Source of the DNA: Paludibacteraceae bacterium
Lineage (GTDB): Bacteria; Bacteroidota; Bacteroidia; Bacteroidales; Paludibacteraceae
Assembly: GCA_905234835.1 (NCBI GenBank)
Contig: CAJOIZ010000018.1
Coordinates: 22,550-86,549, forward strand
Direction: 5' to 3'
DNA length: 64,000 nt
The first letter of the stretch is position 1, and every line of letters starts with the position of its first letter. Shown piece after piece: positions 19,191-26,922 of this stretch. The notes under the pieces are model-generated. The model did no database searches. It was not told the origin of the DNA and saw only the letters and a program-made list of their open reading frames with translations. A program made the position numbers and the translations under genes.

Positions 19191-19278
19191 AACTTTTTGC
19201 AGGTAAAACATGGATAAAAATCAAACTTTTTGCAGGTAAAATTGCCGCAAAGGAACAACTTTTTGCACAAAGTACCAA
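19191..19278 (-). promoter_or_regulatory. Three 33-bp-phased direct repeats plus promoter of ATPase 2
   Basis: AACTTTTTGCAGGTAAAA starts at 19191 and 19224, and a third copy AACTTTTTGCACAAAGTA starts at 19257; spacing is 33 bp both times. On the minus strand TTG is at 19276-19278 and, after 20 nt, TTCCTTTG at 19248-19255. The third repeat fills the space between -33 and -7, and the other two lie in the leader. These repeats share no sequence with those of ATPase 1, yet the period is identical. Confidence 0.7.
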
Positions 19279-19771
19279 AATATCCGTGTTTTTTCATAAC
19301 ATTGTGCTACTTGGTCAACAAGCAGGCACAAGAAGTACAATACATCTATTGTACAAGAATCGTCAGTCTATCATTATGTCAAAGATCACTTGCAGTTTGG
19401 GTACGGTTAGTCTGCTTCCGTCCCGCCGTTCCGCAGCGCTATGTTGCGGCAAGCGTCGTACATAGGTGATGGCACTCTGTTACTCGAACAGAAACAGAAA
19501 AAAGAAAACATCCTGTACGATAGATGTCCCTTATCGTCCTTATCCGCCTGTGCACAAGGCGGAGAACACGTCTGACTGCCACTTGTAATACGCCTCACGG
19601 CGTGAGCCATTTCCACTGAAATGACGTGCAAAGAATGCAAGTTTTTCTTTAAAAAAATTGCATTTTTTTTGTTTATGAGTTTAGGTGTTTATGAGTTTAT
19701 GGGTGGTTGAGGTGGTGTAGAGGGTTTATGGGTTTATGATTTATGATTACAGGTTTATGATTGAAACCGTA
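19279..19771. other. Non-coding stretch with TTTATGA runs
   Basis: No convincing gene. The first half shows several short dyads, such as GTACAATACATCTATTGTAC near 19336-19356 and GCGGCA/TGCCGC-like pieces. From 19673 to 19770 the sequence is a run of TTTATGA/TTTATGG heptamers related to the repeats at 1-60, 27008 and 51592. Confidence 0.5.
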
Positions 19772-19965
19772 GAATACAGCAAGTGCGAGGGATGTGAAGG
19801 AACAAAAAATCAAAAGTACACAACTTTGTGGACCACAAAGTTGTGTACTTTATTTTAGGCTATGAAGATAACAGACAAGCGGATCTGGGGAGCCGTGTCC
19901 GAATATCCACCCATTATACCGCAACCATAAAAGCCCCAGGGCTTTTATGTAGACGCAATGAACGA
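19772..19965. repeat. Orphan copy of the ATPase 4 operator with no gene behind it
   Basis: The sequence from AGAATACAGCAAG (19772) through a 39-bp palindrome at 19813-19851 matches the region just upstream of ATPase 4 (21756-21835), with only the central base A instead of T. A few bases after the palindrome the sequence passes straight to ACAGACAAGCGG..., which in the intact locus lies just after the ATPase 4 stop codon at 22993. So promoter and downstream flank are joined and the coding part is gone. The rest holds palindromes such as AAAAGCCCCAGGGCTTTT (19930-19947) with the GCAATGAAC tail. Confidence 0.75.
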
Positions 19966-20172
19966 ACAATGCCGATTGACAATCGGCGGAAGGCAAAGAA
20001 TACAGCAAGCGCTGGAGAAGTAGGATGGTACGCGCTTGGGACGGGATATCGGAATGTCGGGATAGGGGTATATCGAAAATGGACGGTTGCTCGCGGGATG
20101 ATCCGCGAGAGCAGAACCGACAAACGATGGGAAGTTGTGACTGTTAAAACGTATGCAAAGACAACTCAAAGT

Positions 20173-20297
20173 CAGCCATATCGAAGAAAAAACCATCGAT
20201 TTGGCTGAGTTTGAGTATCGAAAATGCGCCAAATCGAAGAAAAAACTGTTGATTTGGCTGAATTTGTTTGCGTGAATCAAAAAAAGCAGTACTTTTG
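20173..20297 (+). promoter_or_regulatory. Two inverted repeats 53 bp apart plus promoter of ATPase 3
   Basis: Two similar dyads, with arms AGCCATATCGA/TCGATTTGGCT (20174-20206, 33 bp long) and GCCAAATCGA/TTGATTTGGCT (20228-20259), share the centre CGAAGAAAAAAC. They are 53 bp apart, about five helical turns. The promoter is TTG 20268-20270, 19 nt, TACTTTTG 20290-20297, close to the ATG at 20324. This differs from the 33-bp rule of ATPases 1, 2, 5 and 6. Confidence 0.65.
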
Positions 20298-20323
20298 CAA
20301 CGGATTTCTTAACCAAGAGAACT

Positions 20324-21748
20324 ATGAGTGCTTTATTTGGAAGAGAGCAAGAGAAAGCGCAGTTATCGCAGTTGCTGAACAGCGACAAAGCGGAGTTTAT
20401 CGCGGTGTATGGTCGTCGCCGAGTAGGAAAAACATTCCTGATCAAGGAACATCTGCGTGACCAAATCACATTTTACGCGTCAGGTGTCCTCAATGAAAAA
20501 ACGCACACGCAAGTGAAAGCGTTCATGCAAGCGTTGGATTCCTATGGTGCACCGGTTCCACAAGGAAATACATGGATGGATATGTTCTATTCTTTGCGCA
20601 AGTTGCTCCAGCCCAAGGCAGAAAGCGGAGAAACGTGCGTCATCTTCATTGATGAAATGCCATGTTTAGACACACCACGTTCAGGTTTCGTTGCTGCCTT
20701 GGATTATTTCTGGAACACATGGGCATCCAACTACTCGAATGTCAAACTGATTGTATGCGGTAGTGCGACATCGTGGATGATAAAGAATCTGATTGACAGC
20801 CACGGAGGCTTACATGACCGTATCACCAGCACCATTCATCTTCATCCCTTCACACTCAAAGAATGTGAGCAATATCTGAATGAACGCCGCGTGCTGTGGA
20901 ACAGAAATATGGTATTGCAGTTCTACATGGTCTTTGGCGGAATACCGTTCTATCTGAGTTTGGTTAATCCTAAGGAGAGCCTTCCACAAGCAGTAGATCG
21001 GTTGTATTTCCAGAAGGACGCGCCATTGAGCGGAGAGTATAGCCGCATGTTGGCTTCTCTATTCCGGTCGCCCGAACCTTACCGCAAGATCATTGAGGTT
21101 CTCTCACAACACAAACACGGCATGACCCGCGACGATATCAGCGATGAGTTGAAGATGAAGACCGGCGGCAATCTAAGCAAACTTCTCAAAGAACTGGAGC
21201 AGTGTGACTTTGTTCGGTCGTTCTTCACACGCGAAAAGAAGATTAAGCGAACCGAGAAGGTGTACCAGTTAACGGACATGTTCTGTCTGTTCCATATTCA
21301 TTTTGCGAAGAAAGGCATTACGGACGGCAATTACTGGCAAAATCATCTCAACACGTCTGATTTAAACACATGGCAGGGTATAGCATACGAACGAGTGGCA
21401 CTGCACCATATTGAGCAAATCAAGAAAGCACTTGGCATCGACCGAATAGGTGTGGAGTATTACGCTTGGCGCAGTAAGTTCTCAACACCGGCATCACAGA
21501 TAGATTTGCTATTAGACCGTGCAGACGGTATTGTTAACTTATGCGAGATTAAATACTCACAGGGCGAATATGCCATCTATGAAGACGAAGAGAAGAAGTT
21601 AAACACTCGTCAGCGCAATTTCATTTCCGAAACAGAATCCCGCCAAGCTATTCGATTGACGATGATCACGAGCTACGGACTTAAACATAACATTCATTCC
21701 TCCGAGGTCGCAGAAGAGTTAACAATGGATGATTTGTATGCATTCTAA
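20324..21748 (+). CDS. AAA ATPase with DUF234 nuclease-like domain (ATPase 3)
   Basis: A 474-residue archaeal-type (ATPase_2, PF01637-like) ATPase. Walker A YGRRRVGKT is at about residues 28-36, Walker B VIFIDEMPCLD near 105-115, a winged-helix stretch (HKHGMTRDDISDELKMKTGGNLSKLLKELEQCDF) is near 265-300, and the C-terminal DUF234 PD-(D/E)XK-like part has ASQIDLLLDR..NLCEIKYSQGEY. It runs opposite to ATPase 2 and in line with ATPase 4. Role unknown. Upstream dyads and a short leader suggest self-control through its winged helix (inference). Confidence 0.85.
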   Translation: MSALFGREQEKAQLSQLLNSDKAEFIAVYGRRRVGKTFLIKEHLRDQITFYASGVLNEKTHTQVKAFMQALDSYGAPVPQGNTWMDMFYSLRKLLQPKAESGETCVIFIDEMPCLDTPRSGFVAALDYFWNTWASNYSNVKLIVCGSATSWMIKNLIDSHGGLHDRITSTIHLHPFTLKECEQYLNERRVLWNRNMVLQFYMVFGGIPFYLSLVNPKESLPQAVDRLYFQKDAPLSGEYSRMLASLFRSPEPYRKIIEVLSQHKHGMTRDDISDELKMKTGGNLSKLLKELEQCDFVRSFFTREKKIKRTEKVYQLTDMFCLFHIHFAKKGITDGNYWQNHLNTSDLNTWQGIAYERVALHHIEQIKKALGIDRIGVEYYAWRSKFSTPASQIDLLLDRADGIVNLCEIKYSQGEYAIYEDEEKKLNTRQRNFISETESRQAIRLTMITSYGLKHNIHSSEVAEELTMDDLYAF

Positions 21749-21796
21749 TTTTTTTAGAATACAGCAAGCGCGGGGGTTGTAACCAACAAAAATTCA

Positions 21797-21855
21797 AAAG
21801 TACACAACTTTGTGGTCCACAAAGTTGTGTACTTTGTTTTGTTCTTGTAATTTTG
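21797..21855 (+). promoter_or_regulatory. 39-bp perfect palindrome plus promoter of ATPase 4
   Basis: A perfect palindrome of 19 + 1 + 19 bases (21797-21835; left arm AAAGTACACAACTTTGTGG, centre T) overlaps the -33 element: TTG at 21825-21827, 20 nt, TAATTTTG at 21848-21855. The ATG is 22 nt further on. The same palindrome is found at 19813-19851 without a gene. Confidence 0.75.
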
Positions 21856-21877
21856 CGGCGTAAAAAATGAAAGTATT

Positions 21878-22993
21878 ATGAACAAGAGTTTTGTTTACGG
21901 GATGTTTGTGGATGGAGACAACTTCACCGACCGGGTAAAAGAGACAAGAAGGCTCAAAATGGATTTTGAGCATGGTATGAATGTGATTCTTATTTCCCCA
22001 CGTCGTATGGGAAAGACATCCCTGGTGAAGCATGTGCAGGGTTTGGTGGACGAGGAACAGGTGAAAGTTGTTTATATGGATATCTACGATTGCAGGAGTG
22101 AGTATGACTTTTACAATCGCTTTGCAGAGACACTGATGAGACAAACGGCATCCCATGCTGATTTGGTTATGAAGAACATCAAAGAGTTTTTGGTACGGCT
22201 CTCTCCTAAAATATCCTTTTCGGCCGACCCGCTCAATGAGTATTCCATTTCATTAGGCATAACGCCGAAAGATTACAGTCCCGAAGAGATTTTGTCATTA
22301 CCTGAAATCATATCAAAGAAAATCGGCAAGCACATTGTAGTGTGTATTGATGAGTTTCAACAAGTCGGCGAATTCCCAGACTCACTGACCGTACAAAAAC
22401 GTATGCGCGGTGTATGGCAGTTACAGCATAATGTGTCGTATTGTCTGTTTGGCAGTAAGAAACATCTGCTGACAGAAATCTTCCAAAGCAAACGGATGCC
22501 GTTTTACCAGTTTGGCGACACTGTTTACTTGGAGCCGATTCCCACAGACGAGTGGGTACCCTTTATCTGTTCGCGCTTTGAGCAGCAGAAAAAACACATA
22601 AGTGCGGAGCATGCCACAAAGATCTGTGAGATGGTTCAGAATCATTCTTCATACGTGCAGCAATTGGCGTGGAATGTACTGCTGAACACGGATGCGGAGG
22701 TGACAGACGAAGTGCTGTGTGAATCCATGCGGGACATGATAACCCACAATACAGCATTGTTTTTGCAGCAAACAGAAGGACTGACGACTTATCAAATGAA
22801 TTTTCTGCGTGCAGTAACAAAAGGCGTGCATAAGGATTTCGCTTCCCAAGAAGTATTAGACGAGTACCGTTTAGGATCGAAATCCAATGTTACGCGCCTT
22901 GTCAATGTGTTGATGAACAAGGAACTGATAGAACGGCGTGAGGACGGCATCTATATTGCCGATCCCGTTTTAGAGATTTGGCTACGGGAATAA
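21878..22993 (+). CDS. AAA ATPase, PF01637-like, with C-terminal winged helix (ATPase 4)
   Basis: A 371-residue ATPase without the nuclease-like tail. Walker A SPRRMGKTS is at about residues 39-47 and Walker B VVCIDEFQQVG near 155-166, with a sensor-like YCLFGSKKHLL. The end is a winged-helix region (FASQEVLDEYRLGSKSNVTRLVNVLMNKELIERREDGIYI). Its stop is directly followed by hairpin-rich repeats (22994 on). A second copy of its operator at 19813 suggests that it was once duplicated. Confidence 0.85.
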   Translation: MNKSFVYGMFVDGDNFTDRVKETRRLKMDFEHGMNVILISPRRMGKTSLVKHVQGLVDEEQVKVVYMDIYDCRSEYDFYNRFAETLMRQTASHADLVMKNIKEFLVRLSPKISFSADPLNEYSISLGITPKDYSPEEILSLPEIISKKIGKHIVVCIDEFQQVGEFPDSLTVQKRMRGVWQLQHNVSYCLFGSKKHLLTEIFQSKRMPFYQFGDTVYLEPIPTDEWVPFICSRFEQQKKHISAEHATKICEMVQNHSSYVQQLAWNVLLNTDAEVTDEVLCESMRDMITHNTALFLQQTEGLTTYQMNFLRAVTKGVHKDFASQEVLDEYRLGSKSNVTRLVNVLMNKELIERREDGIYIADPVLEIWLRE

Positions 22994-23195
22994 CAGACAA
23001 GCGGCTCTGGGGAGCCGTGTCAGAATAATATTCAGACGCAATAAACATAGAAGAAAGCGGCTCCAAGCTGCTACAAGAGACGAAAGGGCTGCGAATTAAA
23101 TTCGCAGGCAATAAAAGAAAAAGACTGAAGGCTATCCGTGGGGGTAGCCTTCTGGTGGGATAGAGGTGCGGATAATATCCGCAAGCAATGAACAA
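22994..23195. repeat. Hairpin-rich 200-bp repeat, copy 1
   Basis: A chain of short palindromes: GGCTCTGGGGAGCC, GTCAGAATAATATTCAGAC, CTGCGAATTAAATTCGCAG, AAGGCTATCC..GGTAGCCTT and GTGCGGATAATATCCGCA. The 20-nt palindromes are each followed by GCAATAAA or GCAATGAAC. The whole order is repeated at 27196-27405 in the same direction, with compensating or neutral base changes. Together the two copies flank the radical-SAM cluster and the toxin-antitoxin remnant. The 135 bp after this copy contain nothing I can name. Confidence 0.8.
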
Positions 23196-23329
23196 AACCT
23201 ATATAACGGAGGCGCTGGAGGGTGGATAGTCAAGAAAAGACGGAACGCTGCGCTCTATCGGAGATAGTGAGGTTAGTTCACAATCACTTTCTCTGTGCCG
23301 ATGGATGTGCAGGTAATGTGGATATTGCG

Positions 23330-23503
23330 TTACATCACATTATATATTTTCACTTGCCCGCCTCTTTCATAGGAATATGAAACATCAACTCCATGTGAAC
23401 ATCTGTAACACACACCATGAATGCCACCGGCATTGCCTTCTTCAACTGTTATCATAATAGGGTTACCACAATGTTTGCAGGCTACTGAAAAAGTTGTTGA
23501 CAT
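23330..23503 (-). CDS. Small zinc-ribbon protein
   Basis: A 57-residue frame from ATG 23503 to TAA 23330. It has two CxxC knuckles, CKHC (residues 9-12) and CYRC (32-35), 19 residues apart, which fits a single zinc ribbon. It starts 34 bp after the kinase-like gene (23538) on the same strand and probably belongs to the radical-SAM operon. Possible roles are a metal-binding helper or small regulator; nothing is proven. An upstream A-rich leader rather than a GGAGG site is normal for this phylum. Confidence 0.7.
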   Translation of the reverse strand: MSTTFSVACKHCGNPIMITVEEGNAGGIHGVCYRCSHGVDVSYSYERGGQVKIYNVM

Positions 23504-23537
23504 CGTCTTTGTATATTATTCGTTAAATTTGAATCAC

Positions 23538-24374
23538 TTAATATTTTTGAGACACACTTGGTAATATGTAATTCCTTATGTCAAATCCATATTCCAAGAA
23601 CATGTTATCTATAAATTGAAAATCCACAGGCTGATGCAATACGCCTGCAATATAGTTAATCAAGCGGTAAGTGTCAATGACTTCCCGGTCAAACAAATCC
23701 GGCACATGTCTGGCATAATCCTCTTTTGAATACGGATGTTGCGGAGTGTGGCAAAGTTCAAAGTCTAACAATTCCAATGCCCAAGTGAGGTTTTCAAAAG
23801 TCAATGCATTATGCAACACACCATTATCGTGCATGATTTTGAGATTGCGGATAAGCACATTGGCTGCGATGAGATAATCTTCCTGATAGGATTTGTCATT
23901 CAGTTTATCCCACTTTTGCACCTCTTTCCAAATCTGTTCCGGTCTCATAAATCCTGCATCTGCAATACGATAAGGACACTCGACATTGTATTGTAGCAAA
24001 CACGGATTAAGCGTTTCGTTTGTTTGCGGAATATAGATAGGGTAATCCAATTCCAACACACATTCCATTTGATTGGTCTTGATACCCAGTGCTTGCACAT
24101 CCTGACCACAGTAGAAATCGCGCAAGGCATCCTCTTTTCGCAATAGTCCCCAGACATCTGTCGGCATCTCGGGTGTATAGAGAAAACGGTATTCAGAATA
24201 TGAGAGACCATTTCCTTTGCTTATGATATATCTGCCATCTTCATATCTGTCAACGATAAAACTACGGCAGTGAATAGGAGAAACACAATACATATCCTTA
24301 TCTCCTTGTTCATAAATGAGGTAGGGATATACATTTATGCAATGTTTCGTTTTTGAAAGGATTATGTATTCCAT
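23538..24374 (-). CDS. Kinase-fold-like protein of the radical-SAM cluster
   Basis: A protein of about 278 residues from the ATG at 24374; the reading frame two codons earlier would need TTG. The segment LKIMHDNGVLHNALTFENLTWALELLDFELCHTP (about 190-223) resembles the catalytic loop of small-molecule or protein kinases (H-x-x-x-x-x-x-N then a DFE-like LLDFE), so it may be a kinase or pseudokinase; the usual HGD is altered to LHN. No membrane segment. It lies downstream of the precursor peptide (24477-24581), with a strong hairpin between them. It could phosphorylate or otherwise handle the peptide; this is inference. Confidence 0.6.
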   Translation of the reverse strand: MEYIILSKTKHCINVYPYLIYEQGDKDMYCVSPIHCRSFIVDRYEDGRYIISKGNGLSYSEYRFLYTPEMPTDVWGLLRKEDALRDFYCGQDVQALGIKTNQMECVLELDYPIYIPQTNETLNPCLLQYNVECPYRIADAGFMRPEQIWKEVQKWDKLNDKSYQEDYLIAANVLIRNLKIMHDNGVLHNALTFENLTWALELLDFELCHTPQHPYSKEDYARHVPDLFDREVIDTYRLINYIAGVLHQPVDFQFIDNMFLEYGFDIRNYILPSVSQKY

Positions 24375-24432
24375 ATACAATTACAAAATTTGTTGCCCTT
24401 GTTTTGGCTTAGATCGTTAAATAAACAATAAG

Positions 24433-24462
24433 TCATGGAGGAGTACTTTCCCCTCCTCCATG
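24433..24462 (-). terminator. Hairpin between precursor peptide and kinase-like gene
   Basis: TCATGGAGGAG (24433-24443) pairs perfectly with CTCCTCCATGA (24452-24462) around an 8-base loop. It lies 15 bases after the precursor stop. On the minus strand it is followed by an A/T-rich tail rather than a pure T run, so it may be a partial terminator or an mRNA 3'-end stabiliser that raises precursor dosage. Confidence 0.6.
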
Positions 24463-24476
24463 ACAACAAACATGCA

Positions 24477-24581
24477 TTAAGGCATACGAGCCATAATACC
24501 GCAACCGGCTTGGTCATACTTTGAGCAGCCAGCCATGCTAACAACGTTAGAGATTGCGCTAATTCCAAGTTCTACTTTCAT
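24477..24581 (-). CDS. Candidate RiPP precursor peptide
   Basis: A 34-residue peptide (ATG 24581, TAA 24477) encoded 49 bp after the radical-SAM gene in the same direction. Residues 1-18 are a hydrophobic leader-like stretch (MKVELGISAISNVV...); the core has two cysteines at 19 and 27 separated by seven residues (GCSKYDQAGCG), with Gly18, Tyr22, Gly26 and Gly28 around them. Cys and aromatic residues near glycine are common targets of radical-SAM thioether or C-C crosslinking. No family name comes to mind. Coding is supported by position, size and the following hairpin, not by homology. Confidence 0.65.
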   Translation of the reverse strand: MKVELGISAISNVVSMAGCSKYDQAGCGIMARMP

Positions 24582-24630
24582 AATAGTAAGAATTTAGATG
24601 GTTATAGGTGTACTGACCGGGAGACACCAT

Positions 24631-26169
24631 TTATCCCTTTGTAGAATATAAGCGTTGCAGAGTTACCTTGGCCTTCGGTAAGCGTTGCAATGCCTCTACA
24701 AATTGTTCTCGTGTTAGTTCTGTATAGTTATTCATTAGTTTTTGCGCCAAATTATACCTCGCTTTTGCCATATAACAATTGGTTTCGGCAGGTTTACAAT
24801 AATCGTTGTGTTCAACATAATTACATCCAGAACAAAGACTGCAAAAAGCGCAATATGGAAAATCACCACAGCCAACATACTGTGAAACTTTACTTTGTTT
24901 CCATCTTACGCATTCTGAATTATTCAACACTTCCATCAATGTTATTTCACGGAGATTTCCCAATATCAAAGGGAATGCACAACAAGGTTTTACTTCTCCA
25001 TTAGGTGACATGCAAAAGGAATTCTTCCCTGCTTTACATGCCGTAATGTTTTTGTTAATAGGAACCCCGCCAAAATTTGGAACTTCTTTCCCTACATATA
25101 GTGATATGGTCTTATCTCTCAATACGACTTGCAGTTGTCCTTCTGTCAATCTTAATTGTTTGGCGCAAATGTCACCATCGTTGGATTCTGTGATATTGAT
25201 TTCAAATTGCGGCTGTGCGCCATATTGCTTGGCAAGGTCGGCTACCATATAATATGTATGCAAATTGGGTTGCATCACACAGCATTTTAGATTCATCGGC
25301 ACTGCGAGTTCGGACAATTCTTTAACTACTTGCATTGACTTTTCCCAAGAACCTTTGACACGGGTAATGGTATCATGGTCTTCCGCCACTCCGCTGTAAA
25401 TGCTGACTCCAACCAAACGCGGGAAATAGTCTGCCAACCGTTTTATATCTTTGGTTATTCGTTGTCCGTTAGTGAACACATCAAAAGCGATTTCATTTTT
25501 GTAGAGATAATCAATTATGTCCCAAGCGTTTTTGTTTGAGAACGGGTCGCCACCTGTGAGACAAACTTTGACAAGCCCCAACTCTATCATCTCATCAATG
25601 ATACGCTTGTATTCATCAAGTGTCAGTTCCTGAAAGTCTCCACGATGGCTGACTTCTTGGTCATTACGTGTTGCTCCCGGATTGTAGCAATGAATGCACA
25701 TCTCACTGCAACGATAGGTCAACTCAAACATTACAGAGCAAACCGTGTTTCCGTTATCAACAGCATCAAAATACCGTTGTTCTGCATTTGATGTATCCAT
25801 TGGCAATTTTTCTACAGTCGGTTTGTCTATCCATGCCTGTTGGGACTTTCTTGCGGCGGACAATTGTCGGCGGAGCTGTATTACTTCATCTTCTGAATAG
25901 ATATGGTCTGTGAGCAGCCCAATATTACATAATGTGTCAAAGAAAGGTTGCAATGATTCAAGAGCGATGTTTGTTGTTTGCGCAATGTTGTTTATGTCAA
26001 TTTCTCCATAACGACCTGCTGCAAGAATGTGTCCGACTACATCAGCGGAATAACTCTCCAAGAAGAAACTATAACCTGCCAAGAGGTTGTACATGATAGC
26101 GACATGCTTTTCAGCATTGTATCTTCCACAAGTCCAACGAGGACGAAGATATTTTGATTTGCTTTTCAT
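24631..26169 (-). CDS. Radical-SAM/SPASM peptide maturase
   Basis: A 512-residue enzyme. Residues about 20-95 form an N-terminal helical domain resembling a PqqD-like recognition element. The radical-SAM core has the 4Fe-4S site CSEMCIHC (Cys154, Cys158, Cys161) followed by the GGDPF motif (VCLTGGDPFSN). The C-terminal SPASM part has many cysteines (CKAGKNSFC, PCC, GCGDFPYCAFCSLCSGC, CKPAETNC) for auxiliary clusters. These proteins modify ribosomal peptides; the target is probably the 34-mer encoded just downstream. A promoter-like TAATTTTG is at 26317-26324 with a weak -33. It sits in the middle of a repeat-bounded segment. Confidence 0.9.
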   Translation of the reverse strand: MKSKSKYLRPRWTCGRYNAEKHVAIMYNLLAGYSFFLESYSADVVGHILAAGRYGEIDINNIAQTTNIALESLQPFFDTLCNIGLLTDHIYSEDEVIQLRRQLSAARKSQQAWIDKPTVEKLPMDTSNAEQRYFDAVDNGNTVCSVMFELTYRCSEMCIHCYNPGATRNDQEVSHRGDFQELTLDEYKRIIDEMIELGLVKVCLTGGDPFSNKNAWDIIDYLYKNEIAFDVFTNGQRITKDIKRLADYFPRLVGVSIYSGVAEDHDTITRVKGSWEKSMQVVKELSELAVPMNLKCCVMQPNLHTYYMVADLAKQYGAQPQFEINITESNDGDICAKQLRLTEGQLQVVLRDKTISLYVGKEVPNFGGVPINKNITACKAGKNSFCMSPNGEVKPCCAFPLILGNLREITLMEVLNNSECVRWKQSKVSQYVGCGDFPYCAFCSLCSGCNYVEHNDYCKPAETNCYMAKARYNLAQKLMNNYTELTREQFVEALQRLPKAKVTLQRLYSTKG

Positions 26170-26262
26170 TTATCCCTTTGTATTTGTTTTGTTGCTATAT
26201 TGGCAAATTTCTTTTGTCGCATTTGCCTTTAGTGTCGTCTCATTAGATTCTGAGTCCAACAT
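26170..26262 (-). CDS. Small ORF directly before the radical-SAM gene
   Basis: A 30-codon frame starting at ATG 26262, whose TAA is immediately followed by the radical-SAM ATG. It ends in NTKG, and the radical-SAM protein itself ends in STKG with the same ACAAAGGGATAAATG context, so the junction may be duplicated. It contains one Cys (residue 20). It may be a leader peptide, a second precursor or chance. I see no strong ribosome site. Confidence 0.3.
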   Translation of the reverse strand: MLDSESNETTLKANATKEICQYSNKTNTKG

Positions 26263-26653
26263 ATATAAGGAGCGACTATATGTTCGTTTATGTGTTTGTT
26301 GCTTGAAATATTCCTACAAAATTACAGAGAATCGGGTCAAATGCCATAAGGCTTTTAGGGGCTTATTTTATCGGGCTTAATTTCAACATGTTACACGACA
26401 ATAAAAAAGATGTGAACTTCTGCGTTTCTGGTTATATTGTTATATTGGTTCTTTCGGGCTTGGACTCCCATCACTTCCAATATATGCAGAAAGTTCACAC
26501 CTTACGGTGCAAACATTCGCATTATTTCGGAAAGTGATTTTCAAAGTGTCCAAGTTTGAAAGAATCCTCAATAAGCAAATGCTCGATTTATGTATGTTGT
26601 TGCACCGTTTTATGGTGCGGGGTGTTTCATAGGCGGATGATTATTTGTGTTTG
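26263..26653. other. Non-coding stretch before the radical-SAM operon
   Basis: No gene seen. It contains the hairpin repeat ATAAGGCTTTTAGGGGCTTATTTT (26348 region), also found at 51246-51272, and two GCACC..GGTGC-type elements at 26494-26511 and 26601-26618 that look like the ATPase 6 operator unit (TGCACTTTTCACGGTGCA) though not at 33-bp spacing. A candidate promoter for the radical-SAM gene is at 26317-26347. Confidence 0.45.
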
Positions 26654-26716
26654 TTAGTGTTGTAGAATATTTTTAAGGTCTTTTTTGTACTGCGAGGAAA
26701 AGACAATCGTTCTCAT
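26654..26716 (-). pseudogene. Truncated RelE/YafQ-like toxin (first 20 codons)
   Basis: A reading frame starts at ATG 26716, overlapping the antitoxin stop as ATGA, and gives MRTIVFSSQYKKDLKNILQH before a TAA at 26654. The first 16 residues match the usual start of YafQ/RelE-superfamily toxins (MRTIVFSSQFKKDLK-like); the remaining about 70 residues are missing. So the toxin is dead and the antitoxin orphaned. Confidence 0.7.
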
Positions 26717-26922
26717 TGCACGGCTTTCAGGTATTCCTCAAACGTGTGACATACAACCCCTTTGCCGCTTTGAATCTCTTTGATTACCTTGCGGGTTTTC
26801 TTCTCTGCGGCAGACATCGCCGGGGTTGTACTGGTTTTGAACAATCCCAATGACAACAGGAAATCCAACGCCTTCTGCGCTACACTGCTGCGTGCGTCAT
26901 AAGTCAAAGTGATGGTTGCCAT
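26713..26922 (-). CDS. Orphan type II antitoxin
   Basis: A 69-residue protein from ATG 26922 (MATITLTYDARS), preceded by AGGAGGACAG, an unusually good ribosome site here. An N-terminal beta strand (ATITLTYD), a helix (VAQKALDFLLSLGLF) and a charged C-terminus (FEEYLKAVQ) are typical of RelB/DUF-type antitoxins paired with YafQ toxins. The gene directly downstream is a toxin fragment. The upstream 19 codons of the open frame are ignored. Confidence 0.75.
   Translation of the reverse strand: MATITLTYDARSSVAQKALDFLLSLGLFKTSTTPAMSAAEKKTRKVIKEIQSGKGVVCHTFEEYLKAVQ

Noticed and set aside
19183..19278. N-terminal extension of ATPase 2 with repeated LPAKS
   Set aside because: The repeats are operator DNA read as protein; the start would be TTG inside the -33 element, and paralogues start at MLERK-like positions.
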